Origin: an uncultured Myxococcales bacterium
Lineage (GTDB): Bacteria > Myxococcota_A > Polyangia > Polyangiales > Polyangiaceae
Assembly: GCA_937902985.1 (NCBI GenBank)
Contig: CALFNG010000160.1
Location: forward strand, 1-53,781
Length of the DNA stretch: 53,781 nt
Direction: 5' to 3'
Numbering within the stretch: position 1 is the stretch's first letter; the number at the start of each line of letters is the position of its first letter. Below are positions 24,390 to 32,684 of the stretch, in pieces. The notes under the pieces are model-generated. The model saw only the letters and a list, made by a program, of their open reading frames with translations. It was not told where the DNA came from and made no database searches. The translations under genes and the position numbers were made by a program.

Positions 24390-25532
24390 TCAGGGGTGAT
24401 ATCGGAGCGAGCCCCACACGTGCGCGTCGAGGCCGCAGACCTCCCATTGGGGGTCGATAATGCGTGGCGCCTCGGCCGGGGTCGCGGGGCCCGCCCAGTC
24501 GACGGCGCCGGGGCGGCCGCGGGGGCCGAGCAGGATGGGCCCGATGAATGCGTGGAGCTCGTCGACCACGCCGCCGGCCAGCGCGCTGCCGGCCAGCTCG
24601 GCCCCCCCTTCGATCATGGCCGCGACGATGCCGCGGGCCGCGAGCATGCGGAGCGCCGCGATCGGGTCGATGCGCCCCTCGGCGGAGGCCGGTGCCCGGA
24701 GCACCTCGACGCCCCGCTCGACGAGCTGTTCCTCGGCCAAGGAGGGGGCGTCGATCGTGCAAACGACCCAGGTCGGCACGTCACGAGCGGATTGCACCAG
24801 CTGGCCGGTCAGTGGCAGGCGCAGCTTGGTGTCGAAGACGACGCGCAGCGGGCTGGGCCCCGGGGCGTCGCGGACCGTCAGTCGCGGGTCGTCGGCGAGG
24901 GCTGTGCCGATGCCGATGACGACCGCGTCGTTCTGGGCGCGCAGCACGTGCACGCGCGCGCGGGCCTCGGGGCCGGTGACCCACTTGGACGCCCCCGAGC
25001 GCGACGCGATGCGCCCGTCGAGCGAGAGACCCTGCTTGAGGGTCACGTAGGGCATCCCCGTGGTGACGAACTTGGTCCAGGGGGCGATGAGCCGGCGGCC
25101 GTCGGCCTCCCGGCAGCCGACATCGACCTGTACCCCGGCGGCGCGCAAGCGTTCGACGCCGCCGCCGGTCACGTGCGGGTTCGGATCGCGGCAAGAGACC
25201 ACGACCCGCGCGACTTTCGCCGCCAGGACGACGCCCGTGCACGGAGGCGTGCGCCCGACGTGATTGCAGGGCTCGAGCGTCACGTAGAGCGTCGCGCCCT
25301 TCGCGCGGGCACCGGCCTCGCGCAGCGCACCGACCTCGGCGTGGTCTTCGCCCGCCCGCTCGTGATGGCCGGCACCGACGACCACGCCGCTCTTCACCAC
25401 GACCGCACCGACGTGGGGGTTGGGCGACGGGGTGCCGCGCACGCCGCGTTCGAGCGCCGCGCCCATCCACTTCGCGTCGTCGGCTGAAAAAGCGACCTCC
25501 AGAGTCCCGCCCTCGCCGCTCCCGCTGCTCAC
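24390..25532 (-). CDS. ribD: Bifunctional diaminohydroxyphosphoribosylaminopyrimidine deaminase / reductase
   Basis: RibD carries out the second and third steps of riboflavin synthesis. The N-terminal deaminase domain (about 10-150) has the zinc motif HAEVGALREAG and LEPCNHVGRTPPC. The C-terminal DHFR-like reductase (about 150-380) has TLKQGLSLDGRIASRSG, KWVTGPEARARVH and MIEGGAELAGSAL. From GTG 25532 the length is 380, normal for the family. The GTG overlaps the nrdR stop (GTGA), so the two are translationally coupled. No other rib gene follows. Confidence 0.96.
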   Translation of the reverse strand: MSSGSGEGGTLEVAFSADDAKWMGAALERGVRGTPSPNPHVGAVVVKSGVVVGAGHHERAGEDHAEVGALREAGARAKGATLYVTLEPCNHVGRTPPCTGVVLAAKVARVVVSCRDPNPHVTGGGVERLRAAGVQVDVGCREADGRRLIAPWTKFVTTGMPYVTLKQGLSLDGRIASRSGASKWVTGPEARARVHVLRAQNDAVVIGIGTALADDPRLTVRDAPGPSPLRVVFDTKLRLPLTGQLVQSARDVPTWVVCTIDAPSLAEEQLVERGVEVLRAPASAEGRIDPIAALRMLAARGIVAAMIEGGAELAGSALAGGVVDELHAFIGPILLGPRGRPGAVDWAGPATPAEAPRIIDPQWEVCGLDAHVWGSLRYHP

Positions 25533-26005
25533 GACGCGTCTCCTGCGGCCCCTCGGGCCAGGGCCATCTTGTCGAGCTCCGACCGGAACTCTTCGATGTC
25601 CCTGAAGCTCCGGTAAACGCTCGCGAAGCGGACGAAGGCCACCTCGTCGAGTTCGCGCAAGATGCGCATGACCCGCTCCCCGATCTCCTTGCTGGCCACC
25701 TCTTTGGCCTCTCCCTCGATGAGCTCCCGTTCGAGCTCGTCGATGAAACGCTCGATGCGGACGATCGCGACGGGCCTCTTGTTGCAAGCGAGGCGAACGC
25801 CGCGCAGCACCTTCTCGCGGTCGAACGGCTCGCGGACGCCGTCTTTCTTCACGACCATCGGGAGCACGTCTTCGACTCGCTCGCGGCTGGTGAAGCGACG
25901 GCCGCAACCCTCGCACTCGCGCCGCCGGCGGATCACGTCGCCCGCCGCCGACACACGCGAGTCGATGACCTTGCTATCGAGCTGGGAGCAGAACGGGCAC
26001 CTCAC
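25529..26005 (-). CDS. nrdR: Transcriptional repressor NrdR
   Basis: NrdR represses ribonucleotide reductase genes in response to ATP/dATP. The 158-residue protein starts with a zinc ribbon (MRCPFCSQLDSKVIDSR; C3, C6, C31, C34), followed by an ATP-cone domain (VKKDGVREPFDREKVLRGVR, through FASVYRSFRDIEEF). The nrdR-ribD order is common. The target NrdR boxes would be upstream of nrd genes, outside this window. Start ATG 26005. Confidence 0.97.
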   Translation of the reverse strand: MRCPFCSQLDSKVIDSRVSAAGDVIRRRRECEGCGRRFTSRERVEDVLPMVVKKDGVREPFDREKVLRGVRLACNKRPVAIVRIERFIDELERELIEGEAKEVASKEIGERVMRILRELDEVAFVRFASVYRSFRDIEEFRSELDKMALARGAAGDAS

Positions 26006-26063
26006 GTGCGACGCTCTAGCATGCGCGACGCGACGTCACGACCGACGTCACGACGCCCGACTT

Positions 26064-27320
26064 TCACCCCTCGACGCGGGAAAGCAAGAGCGCGCAGTTC
26101 GTCCCTCCGAAACCGAACGAGTTGTTCATGGCGTGCCGGACGCTCCGTTCGCGGGCCGTGTTGGCCACGAAGTCGAGCGAACACTCCGGATCTGGATCGG
26201 TGAGATTCGTGGTGGGCGGAACGCGGCCCTCGCGAACGGCGAGCGCGCAGATCGCCGACTCGACCGCCCCCGCGGCGCCGAGCAGGTGGCCCATCATCGA
26301 CTTCGTCGAGCTCACCCACAGTCGTCGCGGGGCTTTCTCGTCGGTGGCGCGCGCGCCGAACACGGCTCCGATGGCGCGCGACTCTTCGAGGTCGCCGATC
26401 GGCGTCGACGTCCCGTGCGCATTCACGTAGTCGATGGCATCGGGGGCGACGCCCGCGTCTTCCATCGCCATGCGCATGGCGCGCTGGGCGCCTTCGTGCT
26501 GCGGCGCGGGCTGCGTCACGTGGTACGCGTCGGTCGACGCGCCGTAGCCGGTCACCTCGGCGTAGATCGCCGCGCCCCGGCGCTTCGCGCGGGTGAGCGA
26601 TTCGAGGACCAGCACGCCCGAGCCCTCGCCGCACACGAAGCCGTCGCGCCCGCGGTCAAACGGTCGGCTCGCGCGCTGCGGGTCGTCGTTGCGCTTGCTG
26701 AGGGCGAGCATCGCTTCGAAGCCCGCGATGCCGACTGGCGTGATCGTCGCCTCGGAGCCGCCGGCGATCATCACGTCGCACTTGCCGCGACGGATCCACT
26801 CCGAGGCTTCGCCGATCGCGTGCGCCCCGCTGGAGCACGCGCTGGTCGTGCAATAGCTCGGACCCTTGAGCCCGTGCGCGATGGCCACCTGCCCGGCGGC
26901 GAGGTTCGCGATGATCCCGGGGATCGAGTAGGGGCTCACCTTGCTCGAGCCCTTGGCCATCACGGTCTCCTTGGTCTTCTCGAGCGTGGCGAGGCCGCAG
27001 AGCCCCACGCCGATGAAGCACCCGGCTCGCTCCCGTTCACGCTCGGAGAGCTCGAGCTTCGCGTCGTCGAAGGCCAGCGCGGCAGCGCCCACGGCGAACT
27101 CCGTGAAGCGATCCATCTCCTTGTTCTTCTTCTTGTCGATCCAGCGCGACGGGTCCCAACCTTTGACCTCGCCGGCGATTCGCACGCGAAACTGGGAGCA
27201 GTCGAACCGGGTGATGGGGCCGATACCGCTTTCGCCTGCAAGGAGGGCTCGCCACGTCTCGCTCGTCCCGATGCCGAGGGGCGTGACGAGGCCGATACCG
27301 GTGATGACGACGCGCTCCAT
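26064..27320 (-). CDS. fabF: Beta-ketoacyl-ACP synthase II
   Basis: FabF condenses malonyl-ACP with a growing acyl-ACP in fatty-acid elongation. The catalytic triad is in place in 418 residues: C162 in [13 protein letters not shown], the first His in [11 protein letters not shown], and the second His in [12 protein letters not shown]. The C-terminus [12 protein letters not shown] is typical. It follows acpP by 12 bp, as in most fab clusters. Confidence 0.98.
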   Translation of the reverse strand: MERVVITGIGLVTPLGIGTSETWRALLAGESGIGPITRFDCSQFRVRIAGEVKGWDPSRWIDKKKNKEMDRFTEFAVGAAALAFDDAKLELSERERERAGCFIGVGLCGLATLEKTKETVMAKGSSKVSPYSIPGIIANLAAGQVAIAHGLKGPSYCTTSACSSGAHAIGEASEWIRRGKCDVMIAGGSEATITPVGIAGFEAMLALSKRNDDPQRASRPFDRGRDGFVCGEGSGVLVLESLTRAKRRGAAIYAEVTGYGASTDAYHVTQPAPQHEGAQRAMRMAMEDAGVAPDAIDYVNAHGTSTPIGDLEESRAIGAVFGARATDEKAPRRLWVSSTKSMMGHLLGAAGAVESAICALAVREGRVPPTTNLTDPDPECSLDFVANTARERSVRHAMNNSFGFGGTNCALLLSRVEG

Positions 27321-27332
27321 GATCGAGCCTGG

Positions 27333-27575
27333 TTACTTCTTAGCGTGCTTCTCGATGTAATCGATGGCGTCCTGCACCGTGCGAATCTTCTCGGTGTCCT
27401 CGTCGGGGATGTCGATCTCGAAGGCCTCTTCGAAGGCGAGAACGAGCTCGACGAGCCCGAGCGAGTCGGCGCCCAGGTCGTCGATGAAGTTCGACTCGGG
27501 CTTGATGTCTTTCTCGTCGACGTCGAGCTGTTCCTTGATGATCCGCTTGACGTCGCTGGGGATGTCGATGGCCAT
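27333..27575 (-). CDS. acpP: Acyl carrier protein
   Basis: The 80-residue acidic four-helix protein carries acyl chains on a phosphopantetheine attached to S38 in the motif [10 protein letters not shown]. The sequence is typical throughout (FIDDLGADS near the centre, [10 protein letters not shown] at the end). It lies between fabG (81 bp) and fabF (12 bp). Confidence 0.99.
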   Translation of the reverse strand: MAIDIPSDVKRIIKEQLDVDEKDIKPESNFIDDLGADSLGLVELVLAFEEAFEIDIPDEDTEKIRTVQDAIDYIEKHAKK

Positions 27576-27656
27576 TGGTCTGTCGCCTCGTATCGGAAAA
27601 ATGGGCTCGAGTCGAGCGCCAGAGGCGCAAAAGCCCCTGCGCGCGCCACGTTGAGT

Positions 27657-28403
27657 TCACACGTGCATGCCGCCGTTCACGCGCAGAACCTGGCCAGTGA
27701 CGTAGCCGGCCTCTTCGCTCGCCAGGTAAACGCAGGCCGCCGCGACGTCGCTGGCGGCGCCCGTTCGTCCGAGGGGCACGATCTTCACGAGCTGCTCTTT
27801 TTGCTCGGGCGTCATTCCCTCGGTCATGTCGGTATCGATGTAGCCCGGCGCGACGATGTTCGCCGTGACGCTTCGCGACGCGTATTCGCGGGCGATGGAG
27901 CGCGCGGCGCCCAGGACCGCAGCCTTGGTGGCGGCGTACGCGGTTTGACCGACGTTGCCCATCTCGCCGACCACGCTCGACATGAAGACGATGCGGCCCC
28001 ATCGCCCGCGCATCATGCTGCGGCTCGCGGCGCGGGCGCACGCGATGGAGCCGCGGACGTTGGTTGCCCAGAGCTTCTCGAGGTCCTCGTCTTTCAGGCG
28101 CAAGAGGAGCCCATCGATCGAGATGCCGGCGTTGGCGATGAGGATGTCGAGCTTGCCGTGCCGCTTCACGATCTCGCCGATGCCGGCGTCGACCGCCGCC
28201 GAATCGGCCACGTCGAAGCCCGACACGTCGGCTTTGCCACCGGCGGCCGCGATGGTCTCGGCCACGCCGCGCGCGGCCGCTTCGCCCTTCACGTAGTTGA
28301 CGACCACGGTCGCCCCCTGGGCCGCCAGCGCCTCGCAGCACGCGCGTCCGATGCCGCGCGACCCGCCTGTCACCAGGGCGATTCTTCCGTCGAGTCGGAA
28401 CAT
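27657..28403 (-). CDS. fabG: 3-oxoacyl-ACP reductase
   Basis: FabG reduces 3-ketoacyl-ACP with NADPH. It is an SDR protein with the cofactor loop [12 protein letters not shown] at the end of strand 4, N115, and the catalytic S143, Y156 and K160 (YAATK). ATG 28403 is preceded by GGGAGAAG and gives 248 residues, normal for FabG. An in-frame extension to 28499 is less likely. Confidence 0.97.
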   Translation of the reverse strand: MFRLDGRIALVTGGSRGIGRACCEALAAQGATVVVNYVKGEAAARGVAETIAAAGGKADVSGFDVADSAAVDAGIGEIVKRHGKLDILIANAGISIDGLLLRLKDEDLEKLWATNVRGSIACARAASRSMMRGRWGRIVFMSSVVGEMGNVGQTAYAATKAAVLGAARSIAREYASRSVTANIVAPGYIDTDMTEGMTPEQKEQLVKIVPLGRTGAASDVAAACVYLASEEAGYVTGQVLRVNGGMHV

Positions 28404-28458
28404 GTCTTCTCCCACGTAGTCGTGGGCGCTCGCGACACCGCGCGCGCCTGGATTCACT

Positions 28459-29466
28459 TCAACCAGGGCGTTCGGCGCCGTTCGCCCCGGCGACGCCATG
28501 CGCGCCGCTGGTCAGGAAGGCGGGCACTTGAGCGAGCGTCGCTGCATCGTTCACGCTGAGCACCCGGATTTCCTTGGCAATTCGCTTCACGAGACCCGCG
28601 AGCACCTTCCCGGGGCCGATCTCGAGCGCGTGGGTCACCCCTGACGCTGCCATGAGGCGAATGGTCTCGTCCCACCGGACCGCGCCGTCGACCTGTCGGA
28701 CGAGGAGTTCCTTGGCGCGTGAAGGATCGCGGTTGGGGCGCGCGTCGAAATTGGCGACCACCGGGAACCGCGCCTCGGCGAGGGTGAGCCCGTCGAGCGC
28801 GGCCTGGAGGACGCGCGCGGCAGGCGCCATGAGGGCGCAGTGGAAGGGCGCGCTGACCTTGAGCGCGATCGCACGACCCTTCTCGGCGGCGACCAGCTCA
28901 CCGAGCCGCGCCACTGCCCCCGCGTGCCCGGCCACGACGATCTGCCCCGGCGCGTTGAAGTTCGCCGGCGCCACGACTTCGTCGGGGTGGCCTTCGACGG
29001 CTTGCGAGCAAAGCGCGCCCAGGCGGGCGGCATCGACGCCCATGATGGCGCTCATCGCACCCGTTCCCGCGGCTACGGCAGCCTGCATTGCCTGGCCCCG
29101 CGACCGCACGAGGCGTAACGCGTCTTCGAGCATGAGCGCCTCGGCGGCGACGAGAGCCGAGTACTCGCCCAGGGAGTGGCCTGCAGCGAAGGCCGGCGAC
29201 GCGTCGGGCACTCGTTCACGGATCGCCTCGAGGATGGCGCAGCTCGTCGCGACCAGCGCGGGCTGCGCATTGGCGGTCAACGTGAGCACCTCTTCGGGCC
29301 CCTCGAGGACCAGCTTCGAAAGGCGCCCGCCACCTTGCCAGACATCCGCGAGGGCCGCGTCCGCGCGCTCGAACACCGCACGCGCAGCAGGCGAGGCGTC
29401 GAGGATGTCGCGGCCCATGCCCACGGACTGGGAACCCTGCCCCGGAAACAGCCAGGCGACCGTCAT
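28459..29466 (-). CDS. fabD: Malonyl-CoA:ACP transacylase
   Basis: FabD loads malonyl groups onto ACP. The 335-residue protein has FPGQGSQSVGMG at the N-terminus, the catalytic S98 in GHSLGEYSAL and H209 in SAPFHCALM. Gene order with fabG, acpP and fabF is canonical. rpmF lies only 21 bp upstream, where many genomes have plsX and fabH. Confidence 0.98.
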   Translation of the reverse strand: MTVAWLFPGQGSQSVGMGRDILDASPAARAVFERADAALADVWQGGGRLSKLVLEGPEEVLTLTANAQPALVATSCAILEAIRERVPDASPAFAAGHSLGEYSALVAAEALMLEDALRLVRSRGQAMQAAVAAGTGAMSAIMGVDAARLGALCSQAVEGHPDEVVAPANFNAPGQIVVAGHAGAVARLGELVAAEKGRAIALKVSAPFHCALMAPAARVLQAALDGLTLAEARFPVVANFDARPNRDPSRAKELLVRQVDGAVRWDETIRLMAASGVTHALEIGPGKVLAGLVKRIAKEIRVLSVNDAATLAQVPAFLTSGAHGVAGANGAERPG

Positions 29467-29487
29467 CGGTCTCGAGCTAGGCCCGCA

Positions 29488-29679
29488 CTATTCGGGCGTC
29501 GCGGTTCCCCGCTTCACCACGCGGCCCTTGTAATGCCCGCACGACGCGCACGCACGGTGCGGAACGGCGGGCTCTCCGCAGTTGGGGCAGGCCACGAGGT
29601 TCGGCGCGGCGACCTTGTCATGGTTGGCGCGGCGCATGTCGCGCTTCGAACGGCTGGTGCGACGCTTGGGGACGGCCAC
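29488..29679 (-). CDS. rpmF: 50S ribosomal protein L32
   Basis: The 63-residue protein starts with the L32 hallmark [20 protein letters not shown] and carries a zinc ribbon ([18 protein letters not shown]). It is the standard partner of the yceD-like gene, 47 bp upstream. The C-terminus is slightly long for the family. Confidence 0.99.
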   Translation of the reverse strand: MAVPKRRTSRSKRDMRRANHDKVAAPNLVACPNCGEPAVPHRACASCGHYKGRVVKRGTATPE

Positions 29680-29726
29680 GACGACTCTCCTTGCACTGGC
29701 CGGGACGCTCGAACGAGCTCCCGATA

Positions 29727-30311
29727 CTAAGTCTTGTTCTTGAGCTTCAGGAGCGGGAGAAGGCGGGGATCGATCCCCGCGCCTTCTTCGCTCGCCGAAT
29801 TCTCAGGGCTGATACCCGGGCAAGCCTCGGAACACAAGGGGATCATCGGAATCCCCAGCAAAAGCTCGTCTCGCACGAGCTCGTCGAGCACCAGATGGTC
29901 CCCTTCGTAGAGGATGACGTCGGCCTCTTCCGAAGTCAGATCGGCGGCATCGAGGTCGTCGGCGTCCTTGGGCTTTTTGTCTTTCTTGTCTTTCGGTCCG
30001 CGGGCCCCAGCGGGGGAGCCAGCCCCCTTGGGTACGGCCAGGACGCTGATCTCTTCGCGAACGAGCACGACCGTGGGATCGAGGCACCGCGAGCAGGGCA
30101 CTACGAGCTCGGACGAAAGAGCGCCCCTGACCACCACGTCGGTCCCGCTCCTCGAGAGCCTGAGCTCGAGCTCACCGTCGCGTTCGGGGGCGCCGATGCT
30201 CGTGCCCTCGAGGGCGCCCCGGAGCCATGCGGCCCGCACCGGCAGCTGGAAGCTCTTGCCTCCGGGATCGAGCTCGTTGACCGGAAATGAGAATTCGGGG
30301 GAAGTCGTCAT
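29727..30311 (-). CDS. YceD/DUF177 family protein
   Basis: From ATG 30311 the product has 194 residues. It shows the DUF177 pattern: an N-terminal beta-rich half, VPCSRCLDP in the middle, and a late [12 protein letters not shown]. An unusual Lys/Asp-rich insert ([20 protein letters not shown]) lies between them. The family sits almost universally next to rpmF and is linked to rRNA maturation or ribosome assembly. An in-frame extension to 30530 runs into the divergent MarR promoter region and is not supported. Confidence 0.93.
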   Translation of the reverse strand: MTTSPEFSFPVNELDPGGKSFQLPVRAAWLRGALEGTSIGAPERDGELELRLSRSGTDVVVRGALSSELVVPCSRCLDPTVVLVREEISVLAVPKGAGSPAGARGPKDKKDKKPKDADDLDAADLTSEEADVILYEGDHLVLDELVRDELLLGIPMIPLCSEACPGISPENSASEEGAGIDPRLLPLLKLKNKT

Positions 30312-30501
30312 GGGGAGCGATAACCGGGCAGCAACATGAGGCCGCCCGCCCTCGCGAGCAAGCGGTGGTGGCGGACGCTTGACGACGGCCGCCTGGGGTC
30401 TCAATACTTCGTATGCTAAAGGATTGGGTGGCTCGGCGGGCGCAGCCACGCGCATCGTGAGCGCCGAGCGACTCGAGCGAGCGAGACCCCCCGGACCTTC
30501 C

Positions 30502-31014
30502 GTGTCGCAGGCCATTCCGACTGACTTCAAGCCCGAGGTCGACTCGATCCTCGAGGCGACGGTGTACCTCTATACGGAGAGCCGGCGGATCACCAAGGAG
30601 GTCGCTCGCCGGGTCGAGCTGACCGGCCCGCAGGTCACTGTGCTCAAGGTGCTCGAAGGGGTCGGAGATCTCTCGCTCTCGGAGCTCTCGGAGCGCATCC
30701 GGGCGCAGAACAGCACGGTGACGGGGATCATCGACCGGATGGAGCGCGAGGGTCTGGTCGTCCGGGCTCGGTCCACCGAAGACCGGCGCGTCATCAACAT
30801 TCGCCTGACCGAAAAGGGCGCGAAGATCGCGCGCGAGATCGCCGTCGAGCCGATGGAGGTGTTCCGGAGCGCGCTCGAGAGCCTCTCGCCCGACGAGATG
30901 CAGGAGCTCTTCAAGATCCTCACCAAGATCGCCGTGCGCGTGAAGACGATCGTGAAGCGCGACATCGGGGCGCACGCGCGCGACACGAAGGAACCGAGGG
31001 AGCGAGGCCCATGA
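30502..31014 (+). CDS. MarR family transcriptional regulator
   Basis: The 170-residue protein is a winged-helix MarR repressor. The HTH and wing are SLSELSERIRAQNSTVTGII and EREGLVVRARSTEDRRVINI, flanked by dimerisation helices. The start is uncertain: GTG 30502 is used, GTG 30457 is an alternative, and TTG 30379 is probably too far upstream. Upstream, TATGCT (30412-30417) could be a -10, and ATACTTCGTAT (30404-30414) is a small inverted repeat that could serve as its own operator. Its stop overlaps the next start (ATGA), so it heads the operon and probably senses a CoA thioester or aromatic/keto acid of the encoded pathway (inference). Confidence 0.92.
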   Translation: MSQAIPTDFKPEVDSILEATVYLYTESRRITKEVARRVELTGPQVTVLKVLEGVGDLSLSELSERIRAQNSTVTGIIDRMEREGLVVRARSTEDRRVINIRLTEKGAKIAREIAVEPMEVFRSALESLSPDEMQELFKILTKIAVRVKTIVKRDIGAHARDTKEPRERGP

Positions 31015-31889
31015 ATCGCCGCGATCAGGATCTTTGCGTCATCACGTGCGCGCTCACCGGCGTGCTGGCGAACCGAAAGCAGTGCCCGAACCTGCCGTAC
31101 ACCCCCGCCGAGATCGGCGAAGAGGCGCGGCGGGCGCACGAAGCCGGGGCGAGCGTCGTGCACATCCACGCCCGCAACGACGACGGAACCCCGACCGCCA
31201 GCCCCCAGACGTTCGCGCGTATCAAAGAAGAGGTTCGAAAGCGCTCGCCCGTGCTCCTCAACTTCTCCACGGGGACGATCGCCGACGACGTGATCGAGCA
31301 GGTCGCCTACGTGCGCGAGAGCCGGCCCGCGATCGCGGCGCTCAACATGGGGACGATGAATTACTCGAAGTACTCGGAGAAGAGGAAAGAGTTCGTCTTC
31401 GACATGGTGTTCCCCAACACGTACTCGAAGATCCTCAAGCTCGCGGGCGCCATGAACGAGGCGGGCGTCAAGCCCGAGCTCGAGTGCTTCGATTCGGGTC
31501 ACACGCAAGGCGTCTGGCCGCTCATCGACATGGGCGTGCTGAAGCCGCCGCTTCAGTTCTCGTTCATCGTCAACGTGCTCGGCGGTATTCCGCCGAGCGT
31601 CGAGAGCGTCCAGCTCCAGAAGAAGATCGCCTCCGACATCGCGCCCGGAAGCGAGTGGGAGGTGATCGGCATCAGCCACTGCCAGTGGCGCATGCTGGCG
31701 ACGGCGCTGGTCCTCGGCGGCAACGTTCGCGTCGGGCTCGAAGACAACCTCTATTTGCCAAGCGGCGAGATGGCGAAGTCGAACGGCGATCTCGTCGAGG
31801 TCGCGGCGCGCATGGTCCGCGACGTCGGGCGCAAGCCGGCGACGGTGGACGAGACCCGCGTGATCCTCGGGCTCCGAGCGGACGCGTGA
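31011..31889 (+). CDS. Beta-keto acid cleavage enzyme (BKACE, formerly DUF849)
   Basis: BKACE proteins condense a beta-keto acid with acetyl-CoA to give acetoacetate and a new CoA thioester. The 292-residue TIM barrel shows the zinc ligands H51 and H53 (VVHIHARNDDG) and E244 (VGLEDNLYL), plus NFSTGTI and the ending VDETRVILGL. The Kce enzyme of lysine fermentation is the best-known member, but other members use many substrates, so the substrate here is open. ATG 31011 overlaps the marR stop. The following hydratase and carboxyltransferase suggest a multi-step acyl-CoA route. Confidence 0.93.
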   Translation: MNRRDQDLCVITCALTGVLANRKQCPNLPYTPAEIGEEARRAHEAGASVVHIHARNDDGTPTASPQTFARIKEEVRKRSPVLLNFSTGTIADDVIEQVAYVRESRPAIAALNMGTMNYSKYSEKRKEFVFDMVFPNTYSKILKLAGAMNEAGVKPELECFDSGHTQGVWPLIDMGVLKPPLQFSFIVNVLGGIPPSVESVQLQKKIASDIAPGSEWEVIGISHCQWRMLATALVLGGNVRVGLEDNLYLPSGEMAKSNGDLVEVAARMVRDVGRKPATVDETRVILGLRADA

Positions 31890-31897
31890 CGCGGGCC

Positions 31898-32671
31898 ATG
31901 AATCGAGCGTACGAGCGCATCCGCGTGGCGAGCGCGGGTGGGGTCGCGACGATCGTGCTCGACAATCCGCAGCGGCGGAACGCCATCGGCCCGCAGATGA
32001 TCAACGAGCTCCTCTGGGCGCTCGACGACGCCCTGGGCGACGACGAGGTGCGCTCGATCGTCCTCACCGGCGAGGGCAAGGCCTTCTGCGCCGGGGGCGA
32101 TTTCACGGCTGCGCCCGACCGGTCGGTGCTCCCTCCGAAGGGCGACTTCGCCGATCTCCTCCTGGCGATCTACCAGAGCGACAAGCCCGTGATCGCCAAG
32201 GTGAACGGAGACGCGATGGGCGGCGGTCTCGGCCTCGCGGCGGCGAGCACGTTCGCCGTTGCCTCGCTGAACGCTCGCCTGGGGACGCCGGAGATCGACC
32301 TCGGCATCTTTCCGATGATGATCATGGCCGTCCTGGCGCGCCACATTTCCCGGCGGCGACTGACGGAGATGATGCTGTTCGGCGAACGCTTCGACGCACG
32401 AGAGGCGGCCCGCCTCGGCCTCGTGAACCGCGCGGTGCCTCCGGAGCAACTCGACGCCGAAGTGAAGAAGATCACGGACGCGATCGCGAGCAAGAGCGCG
32501 ACGACCGTGCGCCTCGGTCTCCGCGCCTTCGCCGCGCAAGACGACTTCGAGCTCGAGCGAGCCCTCCCGATGCTCCGCGACCGGCTCGCCGACTGCCTCG
32601 CGACCGACGACGCGCGCGAGGGGCTGATGGCTTTCCTCGAGAAGCGCCCCCCTCGCTGGACGGGGAAATGA
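31898..32671 (+). CDS. Enoyl-CoA hydratase/isomerase family protein
   Basis: The crotonase-fold protein (257 residues) has the oxyanion-hole segments GEGKAFCAGGDF and GDAMGGGLGLAAAS and the conserved Glu in GTPEIDLGIFP. The C-terminal helices are complete. GTG 31886, overlapping the BKACE stop as GTGA, is an equally good start; ATG 31898 is used. Substrate unknown: it could hydrate an enoyl-CoA or isomerise or decarboxylate a related thioester of the operon pathway. Confidence 0.93.
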   Translation: MNRAYERIRVASAGGVATIVLDNPQRRNAIGPQMINELLWALDDALGDDEVRSIVLTGEGKAFCAGGDFTAAPDRSVLPPKGDFADLLLAIYQSDKPVIAKVNGDAMGGGLGLAAASTFAVASLNARLGTPEIDLGIFPMMIMAVLARHISRRRLTEMMLFGERFDAREAARLGLVNRAVPPEQLDAEVKKITDAIASKSATTVRLGLRAFAAQDDFELERALPMLRDRLADCLATDDAREGLMAFLEKRPPRWTGK

Positions 32672-32684
32672 ACCGCCGGAGGCG

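Noticed and set aside
25662-28559. A 965-residue open plus-strand frame running antisense to nrdR, fabF, acpP and fabG
   Set aside because: Its translation is Arg/His/Ala-rich and mirrors conserved genes on the other strand. Long antisense frames are expected at this GC content.
30379-30501. TTG 30379 as the start of the MarR gene
   Set aside because: It lies upstream of the likely -10 element TATGCT at 30412-30417, and the extra 41 residues resemble no MarR N-terminus.
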